This document shows positions 11,029-20,987 of a DNA stretch of 64,000 bases, piece by piece. The notes beneath the pieces are model-generated. The model was not told where the DNA came from, made no database searches, and was given only the letters and a program-made list of their open reading frames with translations. Origin of the DNA: Scilla litardierei (Eukaryota; Streptophyta; Magnoliopsida; Asparagales; Asparagaceae). Within the stretch, counting starts at the first letter, position 1; every line of letters begins with the position of its first letter. Made by a program: the position numbers and the translations under genes. The stretch spans positions 6,029,878 through 6,093,877 of the forward strand of contig CM061139.1 of NCBI GenBank assembly GCA_030789695.1, in the 5' to 3' direction.

Positions 11029-11045
11029 GGTGGCCCATGCAGGTC
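11029..11045 (+). other. Conserved post-LTR motif in the primer-site position (B1)
   Basis: GGTGGCCCATGCAGGTC lies ten bases after the LTR end. The same motif stands in the same position in B2 (53223-53240) and in remnant E (27365-27382). It is where a primer site is expected, but I cannot assign it to a tRNA with confidence. Confidence 0.5.
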
Positions 11046-11164
11046 TCCTTCTGTAACTGCGATTTTTGGAATAGCGATAATAATATTTGAATGTCCGATG
11101 AACTAAGTTCGACGTCCGAGTCATAAGCTATGAGTCTAATCTGATTTGTTCTCCGTGTCATTAG

Positions 11165-12337
11165 ATGGCAGGAAGGCGTTTCACCCGTGGTGGGGGCAGT
11201 GGTGCGCTCCCTCATGATGAGGAGCCTGAGCGAGAACCCACCAGCGGTGAGATGATGCGGATGATGATCCAGATGATGCAAGTGCAGCAGGGCGTGCTGT
11301 TGCAAGTCCAGAATGCTCCACCTGCTCGAGCTGCCCGGGCTCTTCCGGATGCCCCTCGCTCTGAGCCAGGAGCGAAGCAATTTCGGGAGCTGGGTCCCGC
11401 ATATTTTGATGGTTCTGAGGGTCCTCTGGCGGCCGATGAGTGGATTCGGAACGTCGAGGACAATCTGAAGATGGCCAAGATCACCCCGGCTGGATGGGTT
11501 GATTTGGCGAAGAGGCAACTCAAGGATAACGCCAGGAATTGGTGGGATGCAGAAGAGAAGTTGTTGGTGGAGCCGATAGCTTGGGCTACCTTCAAAGCCA
11601 GATTTGAGGGTGAGTTCTTCCCGAAGGCTGCCAAGGAGGAGATGCTGCAGCGTTTTATCGATTTGAAGCAAGGGAACTCGTCGGTGGACATGTATCACCA
11701 AGAATTCATGAGGCTGAGTCGGTTTGCACCAAAGATGGTGCAGGACGCTGAGGAGAGAGCTCAGAGGTTTCTGCAGGGGCTTGCTTCTGGGCTCCAGAGT
11801 TTTGTGACCTCCTCTGATCGGGAATCTTATCAGAAGGTTCTGGTCGCTGCCAAGAGGCAGGAGCTGCTCGTGAACCAGAGGAAGGGATCGGTTGTTGGTG
11901 CTGGGAAGAGGCCTGTGGAGCAGGCGAGAGCTGTGGTTAGACCTGGATTCAGGCCTAATCAGTCCGCTCAGTTTAAGAGGCCAGGAGGGTCTATTCCGAA
12001 GATCTGCCATTTCTGCGGCAAGCCTAGTCACGTCAAGGATCAGTGTCGGAAGTTTCTGGGCCAGTGTCTGGTTTGCGGTGATGCTTCTCATGTCGCGAAG
12101 GATTGTCGGCATGCGGATCCGCTGCGGAGGGCTCCTGTTGCAGCTCAGCCATTGCAGCAGCGAGCGCCTGTTCCTGCTGGACGTGGAGCAGCTCTTGTTC
12201 CACAGAGGCAGGCTTTTCGGCAGGCTGTTCCACCGAGGAGGCAGGCTTTTCTGATGACCGCTACGGAGAGCGCGGCTGTGGATGAGGTTATCGCAGGTAA
12301 TCCTCACTCTAGCTGTTACTTTCCTAGCTGGTTTTGA
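11165..12337 (+). CDS. Gag polyprotein of chromovirus B1 (390 aa, intact frame)
   Basis: This is a Ty3/gypsy gag. The N-terminus MAGRRFTRGGG is followed by a Met/Gln-rich stretch, then the retrotransposon gag core (residues about 75-230) with YFDGSEGPLAADEWI, NARNWWDA, WATFKARF and EFMRLSRFAP. Two CCHC zinc knuckles follow at about residues 280-318, CHFCGKPSHVKDQC and CLVCGDASHVAKDC, then a Gln/Ala/Pro-rich tail. The protein forms the particle and binds the RNA genome. The B2 gag has the same length and about 90% or more identity by eye. The last 13 residues are coded by sequence that looks like the start of an intron (12297-12410), so unspliced RNA would give Gag and spliced RNA Gag-Pol. The large open frame on the opposite strand is a shadow. 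Confidence 0.9.
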   Translation: MAGRRFTRGGGSGALPHDEEPEREPTSGEMMRMMIQMMQVQQGVLLQVQNAPPARAARALPDAPRSEPGAKQFRELGPAYFDGSEGPLAADEWIRNVEDNLKMAKITPAGWVDLAKRQLKDNARNWWDAEEKLLVEPIAWATFKARFEGEFFPKAAKEEMLQRFIDLKQGNSSVDMYHQEFMRLSRFAPKMVQDAEERAQRFLQGLASGLQSFVTSSDRESYQKVLVAAKRQELLVNQRKGSVVGAGKRPVEQARAVVRPGFRPNQSAQFKRPGGSIPKICHFCGKPSHVKDQCRKFLGQCLVCGDASHVAKDCRHADPLRRAPVAAQPLQQRAPVPAGRGAALVPQRQAFRQAVPPRRQAFLMTATESAAVDEVIAGNPHSSCYFPSWF

Positions 12338-12410
12338 TTATTAGATTGTGTTGTTTGCTTGAACATGGTTGTTTGCTAGATTAGGGTTTGATTGTTAATT
12401 GCTTGATTAG
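12297..12410 (+). other. Probable intron between gag and protease (B1, 114 bp)
   Basis: The donor is GCAG|GTAATC and the acceptor GATTAG|GTGTG. Joining the flanks keeps one frame from the end of Gag (DEVIAG) into the protease (VILVCTFPARVLFDSGA), the usual gag-protease linkage of this lineage. Unspliced, Gag ends at the TGA at 12335. The interval is T-rich. B2 has the equivalent interval (113 bp) with the same borders. Confidence 0.65.
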
Positions 12411-12867
12411 GTGTGATTTTGGTGTGCACATTTCCTGCACGAGTCCTCTTCGACTCTGGTGCATCGATGTGCATTATTTCTCGGAGCTTCGTGGAGAGGC
12501 ATTCCTTGTCGACGTCCCCTCTTCCCAAGAGTTGGAACATCGTTACAGGGAATGGTGTGGTCTCGGTGCATCGTGGTTGCAATTCTTGCTCGTTGGTGGT
12601 CTGTGGACATGAGCTTTTTGCGGATTTCATTGTCCACGACATCATCAACTATGATGCAGTTCTTGGGATGGATTGGCTTGCGAGCTTCTATGCTACGATT
12701 GACTGTAGGAGGAAGAAGGTGGTGTTCGAGATTCCCGGACATCCAGTATTTGAGTTCAGTCGTGGTAGCAGTTCGCTTGGTCCTGTCAGATTTCGGGCCA
12801 GGCCGGTGGAGGCTGTGGCTATGCAGATGGAGCTGGAGTGGCCAGCTGTGGTGCGTGATTTTGGCCG
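12411..12867 (+). pseudogene. Aspartic protease of B1, truncated at the C-terminal side
   Basis: The retropepsin active site VLFDSGASMCIIS is at about 12450-12490, followed by GMDWLASFYATIDCRRKKV and the region up to EWPAVVRDFG. It is nearly identical to the B2 protease (51327-51862) until 12865, where the sequence leaves the element. RT, RNase H and integrase are absent, so B1 cannot move by itself. The frame stays open across the junction into host ORF1, which produces a longer chimeric frame (12413-13117) by chance. Confidence 0.85.
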
Positions 12868-12891
12868 CATTCTTTCCATGCTCGCCTCCAC
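12868..12891 (+). repeat. Possible remnant of the B1 3' LTR
   Basis: TCTTTCCATGCTCGCCTCCA resembles the B LTR close to its end (CCTTTTCACGTACTCGCCTCCA, 10977-10998) and contains the identical 10-mer CTCGCCTCCA. This is the pattern expected if a deletion joined the protease gene to the terminal part of the 3' LTR. The stretch is short, so the call is tentative. Confidence 0.4.
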
Positions 12892-13738
12892 CAAGGCGAT
12901 ATGTTGTGGCAGTCTGATCACCCTTCTGGCGCCTATCTTCGACATCCAGTTTCCTACTGATCTGACCCATGCTACGGGACCGACCTCTCTTACAGACTAT
13001 GTTTTGACCCATATGCATATGATCCGAGCACATGACCAGTGCCATTTGGTCTGGCTCCATGGTCCCTTCTCTACAGATTATATCATGCTTCCAAACCCTG
13101 TTCAAACCCACATGTGACCATCAGGTGGTGAGTGGATGTTCCATATGGATCTCCTTATCCCATATGTTTACGTGCTAGAGCCTTATGATGAGCAACAGCA
13201 GCATCCCATCGAGCCCCACCCTACTGAGATCCCTATAGTTCAGCCTGCCTCTAAGCCCTTACCTAGACCCAGCACATCTATCTCTACTTTTGGTCATGCT
13301 GAGGGTTCCACTTTCACTTCCATTTCCACTTCCACTTCCACTTTCATTCCTGAGAGTTCCACGCCTGTGTCTGGTGCCATACCTATCATTCCTGAGAGTG
13401 CTGAGCCTTGCATCTTTTTGAGTGCTGAGTCGTCTATTCCTTCGTCTGTGGAGATCCCTGCATCACTTGAGACCCTGATGTCTGGTGTGACCCTATCTTC
13501 TGGATTCACATCCACACCACCCGTCGATATTCATATCTCCACTCTCGCCGTATTTTCAGAGAGTGTCGTGATGTCTGTCACCACATCTGTTACAACGACC
13601 TCTACACCCTACTCCACTTCTGCCGATATTCCTATCATACCATCTGTTGCACCCACTTCTGATAGCATTCCTGTGTCTCAGCCTCACCTGGAGGCTGAGC
13701 ATCCTATTATGAGCCTTGCTCTATGTAATGCCCTGTGA
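12892..13738 (+). pseudogene. Athila ORF1-like gene, 3' part (after B1)
   Basis: The frame that ends with SRAK before B1 resumes here as AICCGSLITLLAPIF. It runs to a TGA at 13115, then continues in the same frame (MFHMDLLIPYVYVLEPYD) to 13738. From 13260 on it is Ser/Thr/Pro-rich with repeated SISTSTST and PIIPES runs, a low-complexity C-terminal part. Continuity of the frame across B1 and the near duplicate GAAGG/CAAGG support a target-site origin. A further C-terminal piece may lie beyond LTR M at 15400-15716. Confidence 0.55.
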
Positions 13739-14445
13739 AGCTACTGCACATGTACTAGAGGGGGGGTGAATAGTACTTTAAAATAATCAAGAAAGTTATT
13801 CCTAATTATTGTGCAAGAAACAAACGACAATGCGGAATAAACAACAATCAACAAGAATGGACAAACGCAAACAAAGCATGTAACGGGTTCGGATCCACCC
13901 AAGTCTCCCCGACTTGTTCCCGGTGATCCTACGTCCCAACCACCCGGATCCCCTCCAGATACTTGAGTTAAAACCCTCTAACCCAAGATTTAGCACTATG
14001 AAATTCTTGTGAAAAACCTTCACAAGACCAAATCATACAAATGACATGTGACTCCCACAAACCGGGATCACACCCTTCTCTCACAACCGAGAGAACAATT
14101 CAAATAACGATTGAAATGAAATAAAGAAACACTTACCACAAAATCCTATGCCTTGAGTAAATCTTACCAAATTAGGGCAAAGATGGATTGGTGTGGAAGA
14201 AGATGTCACCAAACCCTAGCTTCAAGAAGTTGACCAGCAATGGAAGCCTAGGGTGGAGTTGGTGACCTTGGATCAAGCCCCTTGGCTTGGAAGGCTCACA
14301 AACATTGAATCTCTCTTTTGAAATAAGAGTGAGGGAGAGATTCAAGTGAGGAGAGAAAGATTTAGAATGGAGTTTATTTGCTTCTCTTTGATTCTCAAAT
14401 ATCTCTAATAATCAGCCTTGAATATACTTGAAGAACCCCTCCAAG

Positions 14446-14453
14446 TATATATA
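14446..14453 (-). promoter_or_regulatory. Putative TATA box of LTR M
   Basis: TATATATA (palindromic) lies in the minus-strand direction about 65 bases downstream of the palindrome array, the same layout as in the other LTR families. Confidence 0.5.
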
Positions 14454-14517
14454 GGATAGAGGAAAGAGAGAGAGAAAATCGTGGCAATTAATGCTCTAAC
14501 GGCTCTATTTTGAAGCA

Positions 14518-15058
14518 GACTAGTCGGTCTAAGAAGGATCACTGACCGACTAGTTCATCAACTAGTCGGTCGGTGATGCAACATGGACCGACTAACAGCT
14601 CGACAGCCAAAAGAGAAAGTTCCAGGCAATATGAACTAGTCGGTCTAAGAAGACTTGCCAACCGACTAGTTTCACAACTAGTCGGTCGGAGAGTGTTCTT
14701 TGACCGACTAAGAGAGAAAAACAATAAGCTGGAAACAAGTTGAACTAGTCAGTGCAAGAACAAATGCTGACCGACTAGTTTATCAACTAGTCGGTCGACA
14801 AACGTTCTTTGACCGACTAACTCGAAACAGTAGCTCAGGCTGTACAGAGGCAATGATAACTAGTCGGTCTGAGAAGGATTCCTAACCGACTAGATCGTCA
14901 TCTAGTCGGTCAGTGACTCTTCTTTGACCGACTAATTGATTAACATAGCTAGGTTGAAATGAGCAAGGCATTCTAGTCGGTTCAAGAGGAATTGCCGACC
15001 GACTAGATCGTCATCTAGTCGGTTGGTTCTTCTACTTGAACCAACTAACATGTACTAG
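14518..15058. repeat. Palindrome modules in LTR M, same sequence as family B
   Basis: Five modules of AGTCGGTCTAAGAAG..., GACCGACTAG, gap, CTAGTCGGTC, then TTCTTTGACCGACTAA lie here. The motif, the order and the TAAGAA/TTCTT arms are the same as in the gypsy LTR B, while the rest of the LTR is unrelated. Confidence 0.85.
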
Positions 15059-15400
15059 AAGCCGAGGGAAGAAGTGATAGGCTTCGGGAAAGTTTCTAAT
15101 GGCTTCTATGATAACCCTAGCTCTAAGATATGAGCGAAATGAAGATTATAAAGTAAGTCCTACTCAAGGCTTAACATTCTAATCTATGAAGCTAGAAGAC
15201 AATAAATAAATACATGACGAACCGTCTTCAAAGCTTCAATCTTCATTCTTGACTTCAATAAACTCCTTGAGCTTCAACGAAGCTTTAGGCACACGATCAC
15301 GCGTATTGAGAAGTCTTGAGACGTCGCTTTTTGATGTACGTATTCTTTTGGCGACGATCTCCATAACTGCGCTCACAAATAGTTAGTTTACGATATTTAT

Positions 15401-15716
15401 GTTTGCTCATCATCCAAAACCAAATCCGGGAAATCAATACTCAACACTCTACACACACCCTATTGTAGCTCCACTCATTTTTGGAGGCCGAGGGAGTCCT
15501 GCTCGTACACATCCATCTTCTTCCACTACTAATGACAGAGATGTGTGCTTACGTACAGTCAAGTCTGCAGTAGCTGGGATTATGGTTGATTTTCGATCCC
15601 TTGCCCAGACTGTTACTGCCATGCAGCCCCATATTGCCATCATTCCTGGTTTTCATCATTCCTGGTTTTCAGTAGCAGCCCGTACCGCCACCACCACAGG
15701 GAGGTACTGGTACTGA
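15401..15716 (+). pseudogene. Possible C-terminal fragment of the ORF1-like gene
   Basis: An open frame ends at 15716 with SAVAGIMVDFRSLAQTVTA followed by a Pro/Gly-rich end in a neighbouring frame. It lies directly after LTR M and before the noncoding tail of family H, where the end of ORF1 would be expected if M were inserted in it. No domain is recognisable. Confidence 0.35.
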
Positions 15717-17578
15717 TGCTGAGTATGCACTTCATACTGCTACCTGACATATTTTGCTCACATTTCTCCCAATTATTTTGTATGCCCCGATGTCTTCACC
15801 TTTTCAGGGCACATTATATTCCCCCTTAGGGTGAGACTATCTTTTAACCACCTTTGCATCCATACCATCATTTTGCATGCTTGACTTGCACACCCTTATT
15901 ATCTATCATATAGATGCATTAGGATTTTATTTTATTACTTTTCTTTTTTATTGCATCATTATCGCATACACACCCACCCACCCATATCTTATATGTCTGT
16001 GTACCACACTTTGCACATTAAGGACAATGTGATGTTTAGCTTGGGTGAGTGAGTGTAATCATGCACTTTTATTTTCATTTTTCTTCATTTTCCACTTATT
16101 TTCACACCCTTTTCAATTTTATCTTCATTTTACCGTGCATCATATTTTCTTTACTTTCAAAGTGCTTGCATATGTATATAGTTAGTTTTTACTTTATCCT
16201 TATTTCTTTTACTTTCCTTTGCTAGAAATGAATTCGCTATGATGAATTTAGCTGGAAAACCACTTTACTGGTGCACACCTTTCGCCATATTATTGCCTTT
16301 ATTTCTAATGTCATTTACGATATGTTTGTGCACTTAAGAAAAAGAACTTCCAATGTGATATTTAATGTTTACGAATAAATTTTAACGTTGACTTGTCTAA
16401 GAAGTACTTTATTGTATGCTATTTGTAGAAAACACACCAAGGTTCATGCATTGACTGCATTATAATTGGAGTATTTATTTCATATCTATATCACTTCTTA
16501 TTTGCATAAATTGTGCGTGAAATCTGCGGGTCTAATGAATTGAATGTCATTTGATATGAGTAGATTAGTCTGCTTTTAGAAATTAAACTGAGTAGAAGAC
16601 ACTACCCTGCCGAATTAGTTATGCACATACAAAGAGTGAATTGAGTGATACTATTTATTTTTTATCCACATATCTTGAAAATATTTCTATACATACAATC
16701 ATTGGAAAATCTCCCCTAGTGTGATTCTTATTTTACCATCTTTTTCAATTCACCAAAAAAGCCAAAAGCTCCCAAAATTCAAAAAGAAAAAGAAATGAGC
16801 CTTGGGTATATATGGATAAGTAAAAAATACAAAAAGAGAAAAAAAGAGAAAAAAGAGAAAAAAGAGGGAAAAAAGAAAAAATAAATAAAAAGAAAAAGTA
16901 TGTATATAAATAAGAATATGCACAAGCTCATATCTTGTTAATATCATTTCTTTTCATTTCTTTCACTTTTCTTTTCTGGAGCTGCAATACTTGGGAAAAC
17001 CCATCTTCCTTATATTTGATGCCATTAAGCTTCTAGATAAGCTTGGGGGAAAGAGAATCCAATGATAAGTGAGAGAGTCATTAACGAGGCTAGGTAATCT
17101 CTAATACTTAGGGAGATGACTTTGAATATGACGACACCTATGAGTTGAAAAAGGGACATGAAATTCATGAACCACATCTTTCTATTCTTATTTGTATGAA
17201 TCAAGTGATATATCGTATACTCCAAGTAGAAGCAATCAATTGAAAAGTGTGTTGGCTATGAATATGTATATCATCTTCTATACCTTAGACGATGTTTAAT
17301 ATTCAAACGATTTCGTATTTCATAAAATTCATATTGTTCTTAGTTTTTATATCAAGTGTGCCAAATATGAAATGATGTTGAAATAAGAATGATAGTATGT
17401 TTATATTCTTTATTGGTGCACCTGGGTAAATGAATTCAAGTTCTGAGAGAATGATCTAGCAATTCTCTTTCTTTGCTTTCTTTTCGATGATTTAGTTTTC
17501 TTTATTTTTATTCACCAAGTTCGCTTTTTATTTATCTTCCTCGAGGAAGAGTAAGAGGTAAGCTTGGGGATTTTAATA
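15717..17578 (+). mobile_element. 3' noncoding tail of Athila/Tat-like family H
   Basis: This is A/T-rich sequence without genes. Three purine-rich AGCTTGGG motifs mark it as the 3' tail: ATTAAGGACAATGTG followed by AGCTTGGGTGAG at 16018-16047, AAGCTTGGGGGAAAG at 17039-17053, and CGAGGAAGAGTAAGAGGTAA with AGCTTGGGGA at 17542-17570. The last one precedes the LTR start. An A/G tract lies at 16780-16900. Confidence 0.65.
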
Positions 17579-17880
17579 TGCTCATATTTTACACTTTATT
17601 TTCTTATATTTCCATGTCATATCGATTGCACATATTGCATATTCGAAGCTAAAATGACGATTTCTCGATGAATTTCACTATTTCTATGTTTTATTATATT
17701 TTCAGGAAATATGGAGACATCGGGAGCAAATTGGAGCTATGAGCATATGCACGCGTGCCGCAGCATTATCAGCTATGATATGGAGGAGCTTACGGTGCTA
17801 GAAGAGAAGAAGCAGAGAAAGGAAGAGAAGAGAAAGAGGAAAGAAAGAAGGAGGAGAAGAAGAAGAAGCTGAAAAAGCAG

Positions 17881-18180
17881 CTCACTCGACCGAGCAGATC
17901 GCTCCACTCGGCCGAGTGACCGCTCGGTCGAGTGAGGCTGACACCAACCTAGCCCAAGGGACCATACGCGTCAAAGTCACTCAACAGGTTCAAATCTCCA
18001 CTCGACCGAGTGGAGAATTGAAGCAGAACGTTAGTTTTGAAGATTTCTACAGGAGTTCTCACTCGACCAAGTGAGCCGACCACTCGACCAAGTGGCCAGA
18101 AAATACAGAGCGCCGATTTTGGAGTTTTCTGAATAGATTTCCACTCGACCGAGTAAAGTTCTCACTCGGCCGAGTGCGCC
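17881..18180. repeat. U3 palindrome array of family H (CACTCGACCGAGTG)
   Basis: About ten sites lie here, for example CTCACTCGACCGAG at 17880, CACTCGGCCGAGTG at 17903, CACTCGACCGAGTG at 17999, CACTCGACCAAGTG at 18059 and 18080, and CACTCGGCCGAGTG at 18163. Both the CGACCG core (as in region J) and the CGGCCG core (as in family N) occur. Confidence 0.85.
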
Positions 18181-18260
18181 ACCGGGCCAGAATCTGAAAT
18201 CTAGGGTTTGTCTAGGGTAAATGGTATTTTGGTCAGCTTTTTTCTAGGATTTTGAGTTAG

Positions 18261-18268
18261 TATAAATA
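18261..18268 (+). promoter_or_regulatory. Putative TATA box of LTR H
   Basis: TATAAATA lies about 85 bases after the last palindrome. Confidence 0.55.
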
Positions 18269-18890
18269 GAGAGTTTTAATAGCCATCAAAGAGGGAGACG
18301 ATACGGCTAAAGAAAAGAGAAAATACTCAACTTTTGTTAGCTATTGATTTTGATTGGAGATCTAGTTCTTAATTATCGTGTAGATTTGAAGCTTTGGAGA
18401 ACTTTGGTTTGTCTAAACTCTTAATCTATTCAACTTTTATGAATATTTCTTATTTAATTCTCTATTCTATGATGATTTCCATTGTCTCCATGAATTCTAT
18501 TGCTTTGATCATGAATATTTATGAGTAGTCTCTTTGCTCTAGGGCAAAAGGATGAACCCTATGGATTTAGAGCTTGATATGTGAAATTTGTTGAAAACCC
18601 ATGTTGCTAAACTTATTTTAGGGTTAGATTATGATCAATTAACTACAAATAGCTAGGGATTTATACTTAGATCTTGAGAGCTCGAGAGAGGGTCTTGATC
18701 TTTATAAATCCCTAGATATTTGATTTAGATTTATAATTTGGATTGAAAGCATAAAGAGATGAACCCTAATTTATCACAACACCTCACAATAGAGATTAGC
18801 TAATCATAGGATTAAAAACATAAATCTTCATTGATAATTATTAGAGTTCAATACAAAGAGAGAAATAAATAATCAAAATCAAGAGAGGTG

Positions 18891-19769
18891 TTAGGAATCT
18901 ATCACCAATAGAAGCTTTAATCATTTTCCTAAATCCTCTTCTTCAACTGCAGCTTCCCCCTAAGCTAACCCTAAAACTAATGACATGGGGAATAAGATAA
19001 GACTACAATGATATATCATCCTCTAATGAAAGGGTAGCAGAAGGGTATTAGCTGAAAATCTCTCCCAATCATGGTTTTCCATCCATGGATCAACGCTTGA
19101 GATCCTCTCTTCAAAATTCGGATCCAAATCAGGTTGAAAAGTTGCAGCAGATCCCCCCAAATCGCACAACATATTGGTCAACACGACCGTGTAGAAAAGT
19201 GATACGGACGTGTCACCAACTCTCCAACATTAGCTTCATCTCAAAACCGACACAGTCATGTCATTATGACACGACCGTATAACTGTATGCACTAGTTTCG
19301 GTATTTTGTCCCTAGCCTGACACAGTTGTGTCGCTGGTTGATACTACAGTGTTGAACTGGGCTGTTTGGGCAATATCTCCATACAAGGTCGTGCCGTCTG
19401 ACCATGTGCATTGATGTAGCCCTTTGACACCTTCACTACATGGTCATGTGCGATGGGACACATGACCGTGTGAGCTGCTCTCACATGTGCTGCAAGTGTT
19501 ACACTCCACACGATCGTGTGGAGTGTAACAAACGACCGTGTATAGGCAATCATCTTTAAATCCATTTATTTGAAGTGCCGATTGAGCTCCTAAAAATTAT
19601 TGAAAATTATATAAAAAAAATTTCAGCTTTGGGAACCACATTTTATGCATAAATAAAGATTATACCCTAACATTCAATGGTTTAACTAAAATGTATGGAT
19701 TAGTGCTATGTTGAGCACAATTATGCACAAAATTTAAATAGTTAGGGGTGAAATTTTACAATATTCACA
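18891..19769. repeat. LTR-like fragment L with an ACACGACCGTGT array
   Basis: No gene is visible. Between 19180 and 19550 there are about nine copies or half copies of ACACGACCGTGT (for example 19179, 19250, 19440, 19463, 19509 and 19535). They include a perfect 32-bp palindrome at 19498-19529 centred on CGATCG. By analogy with the neighbours this is a U3 fragment, but no termini or TATA box could be fixed. Confidence 0.5.
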
Positions 19770-20987
19770 TGTAGTCTGGGGTGAATAGGGTGTATGTCAC
19801 AAATAAAAAATTATCAAGCAGTGGAATCAATTAGAGTCCACACAATCACAGATCTTCAACAGAGTTGGCTCACAGCCTAGGCTCCATGCCTATACTCCGA
19901 CCTCTTTCCAAGAATTTAAAACCCCTTTTATAACCAAAAAGAAAACCTTGATCAAACTTGTGGGTGGTGATCGAACCGTACAAGAATAAGCACCAAAAAT
20001 TTAACACACAATGATAGCCTATGAAGCTAATCGAAAATACAACTCACTGTAAAAAATGTAAACTAATTAAATATAGGGATTAAAATCACAATTATATCAC
20101 CGTATTGTAGAGAACTAAGTTGTGATCGTCCTGGAAAAAAACAGTTCGTCAATCTTAGCTCTGTGGAGAAAGTTAAACACTTTTGAGCGTCGTCCATAGA
20201 ACTACTTCTTCTCCTTCTTTGATGAAGCTTTAGATCCTTTGATGAAGGAGAAGATGGTGTGGCTTGCTAGGGATGATGGTGCAATGAAGCTTTGGCTGGC
20301 TAGATGAATTGCTCCTTGAGGAAGTGGCCAAATATAGGCTTGCTCGATGAAGAAGAGAAGCCTTCCAATTTGATAGCTTGCTATAGATTTGATGAGAAAC
20401 CAATCAAGCTTTAATACTTGCAAAAAGAGCCGTCTTATTTTTGTAATCTTGATAGGGGACGTAGGCCATACTCATATAGGATTTGAGAAACCCCTAGAAA
20501 GTACGAAAATACCCTCTGTTAGGTCAGCCAGTCAAATCTGCACTGATTAGTCGACTAAGCCTTGAGAGATAGTTGACTAATTATTAGTCGACTAGCCCCA
20601 GAGCATTAGCCGACCAGGTGGCTTTTTCCACCTCTGCTGTCCTATCTTCCAGAAAATGTAGAAAATTACCCAAAGTTCAGAAAAGTAAAACATATACGTT
20701 GGAACCAGGAGATCTTCCTCTTTAACTGAAAAAATAAAAGAAAATAATTTTGACGTGAAAATAACTTAACCTACATATTAGTATCCATAAGAATTGTTTG
20801 GCATCATCAAAATCAAAGTTTGACCTAGTTAGTAGGCTAACTAGGCCAACAATCTCTTCCTTTTTATGATGGCAAATAAGCATAGAAAATTGAGATAAAC
20901 AATATAGAGCGATGTCGAATACATGCACAAGATCATAAACAGTGTATAATGCTCCCATGTCTATGTGCTCTCATGAAATATGTGACA
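19770..20987 (-). repeat. Copia-like LTR K (1218 bp)
   Basis: In the minus direction it runs from TGTCACATATTTC to CCCCAGACTACA. A polypurine tract (TTAGGGGGGATTG) lies directly before its start at 20988-20998. A GGGGTGAATAGGG motif near its end resembles the SIRE-type signature. Its U3 has a small TAGTCGACTA array. No primer site follows it, so it is a 3' LTR. Confidence 0.6.
20545..20625. repeat. Short TAGTCGACTA array in LTR K
   Basis: Four sites lie here: TTAGTCGACTAA at about 20548, TAGTTGACTAA at 20571, TTAGTCGACTAG at 20583 and TTAGCCGACCAG at 20606. The layout relative to a minus-strand TATA-like box at 20472-20480 (CCTATATGAG) matches the larger arrays elsewhere. Confidence 0.55.

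Larger units (their letters stand above)
13751..15400 (-). repeat. SIRE/copia-like LTR M
   Basis: The lower end reads TGTACTAGAGGGGGGGTGAA, carrying the CTAGAGGGGGGTGAATAG signature that stands close to the LTR end in SIRE/Maximus copia elements; element D has the same motif in the same place (31397). No primer site or internal region adjoins it, so it is a solo or truncated LTR. It interrupts the distal part of the ORF1-like region. The upper end is not precisely determined (15376-15413). Confidence 0.65.
17579..18890 (+). repeat. LTR of family H (3' limit uncertain)
   Basis: The LTR starts TGCTCATATTTTACAC after a polypurine tract and resembles the start of the N LTR (TGCACTCCTTATTTTACAC). 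It contains a purine-rich stretch (17800-17870), a palindrome array and a TATA box. The downstream limit is not defined by a second copy; the text changes character near 18890. Confidence 0.6.

Noticed and set aside
11024..12307. 427-aa open frame on the minus strand opposite B1 gag
   Set aside because: It is a codon-phase shadow of the gag frame, has no recognisable domain, and the same shadow appears opposite B2 gag.
16750..16947. Phe-rich hydrophobic open frame on the minus strand
   Set aside because: It is translation of an A/G simple-sequence tract in the tail of family H.
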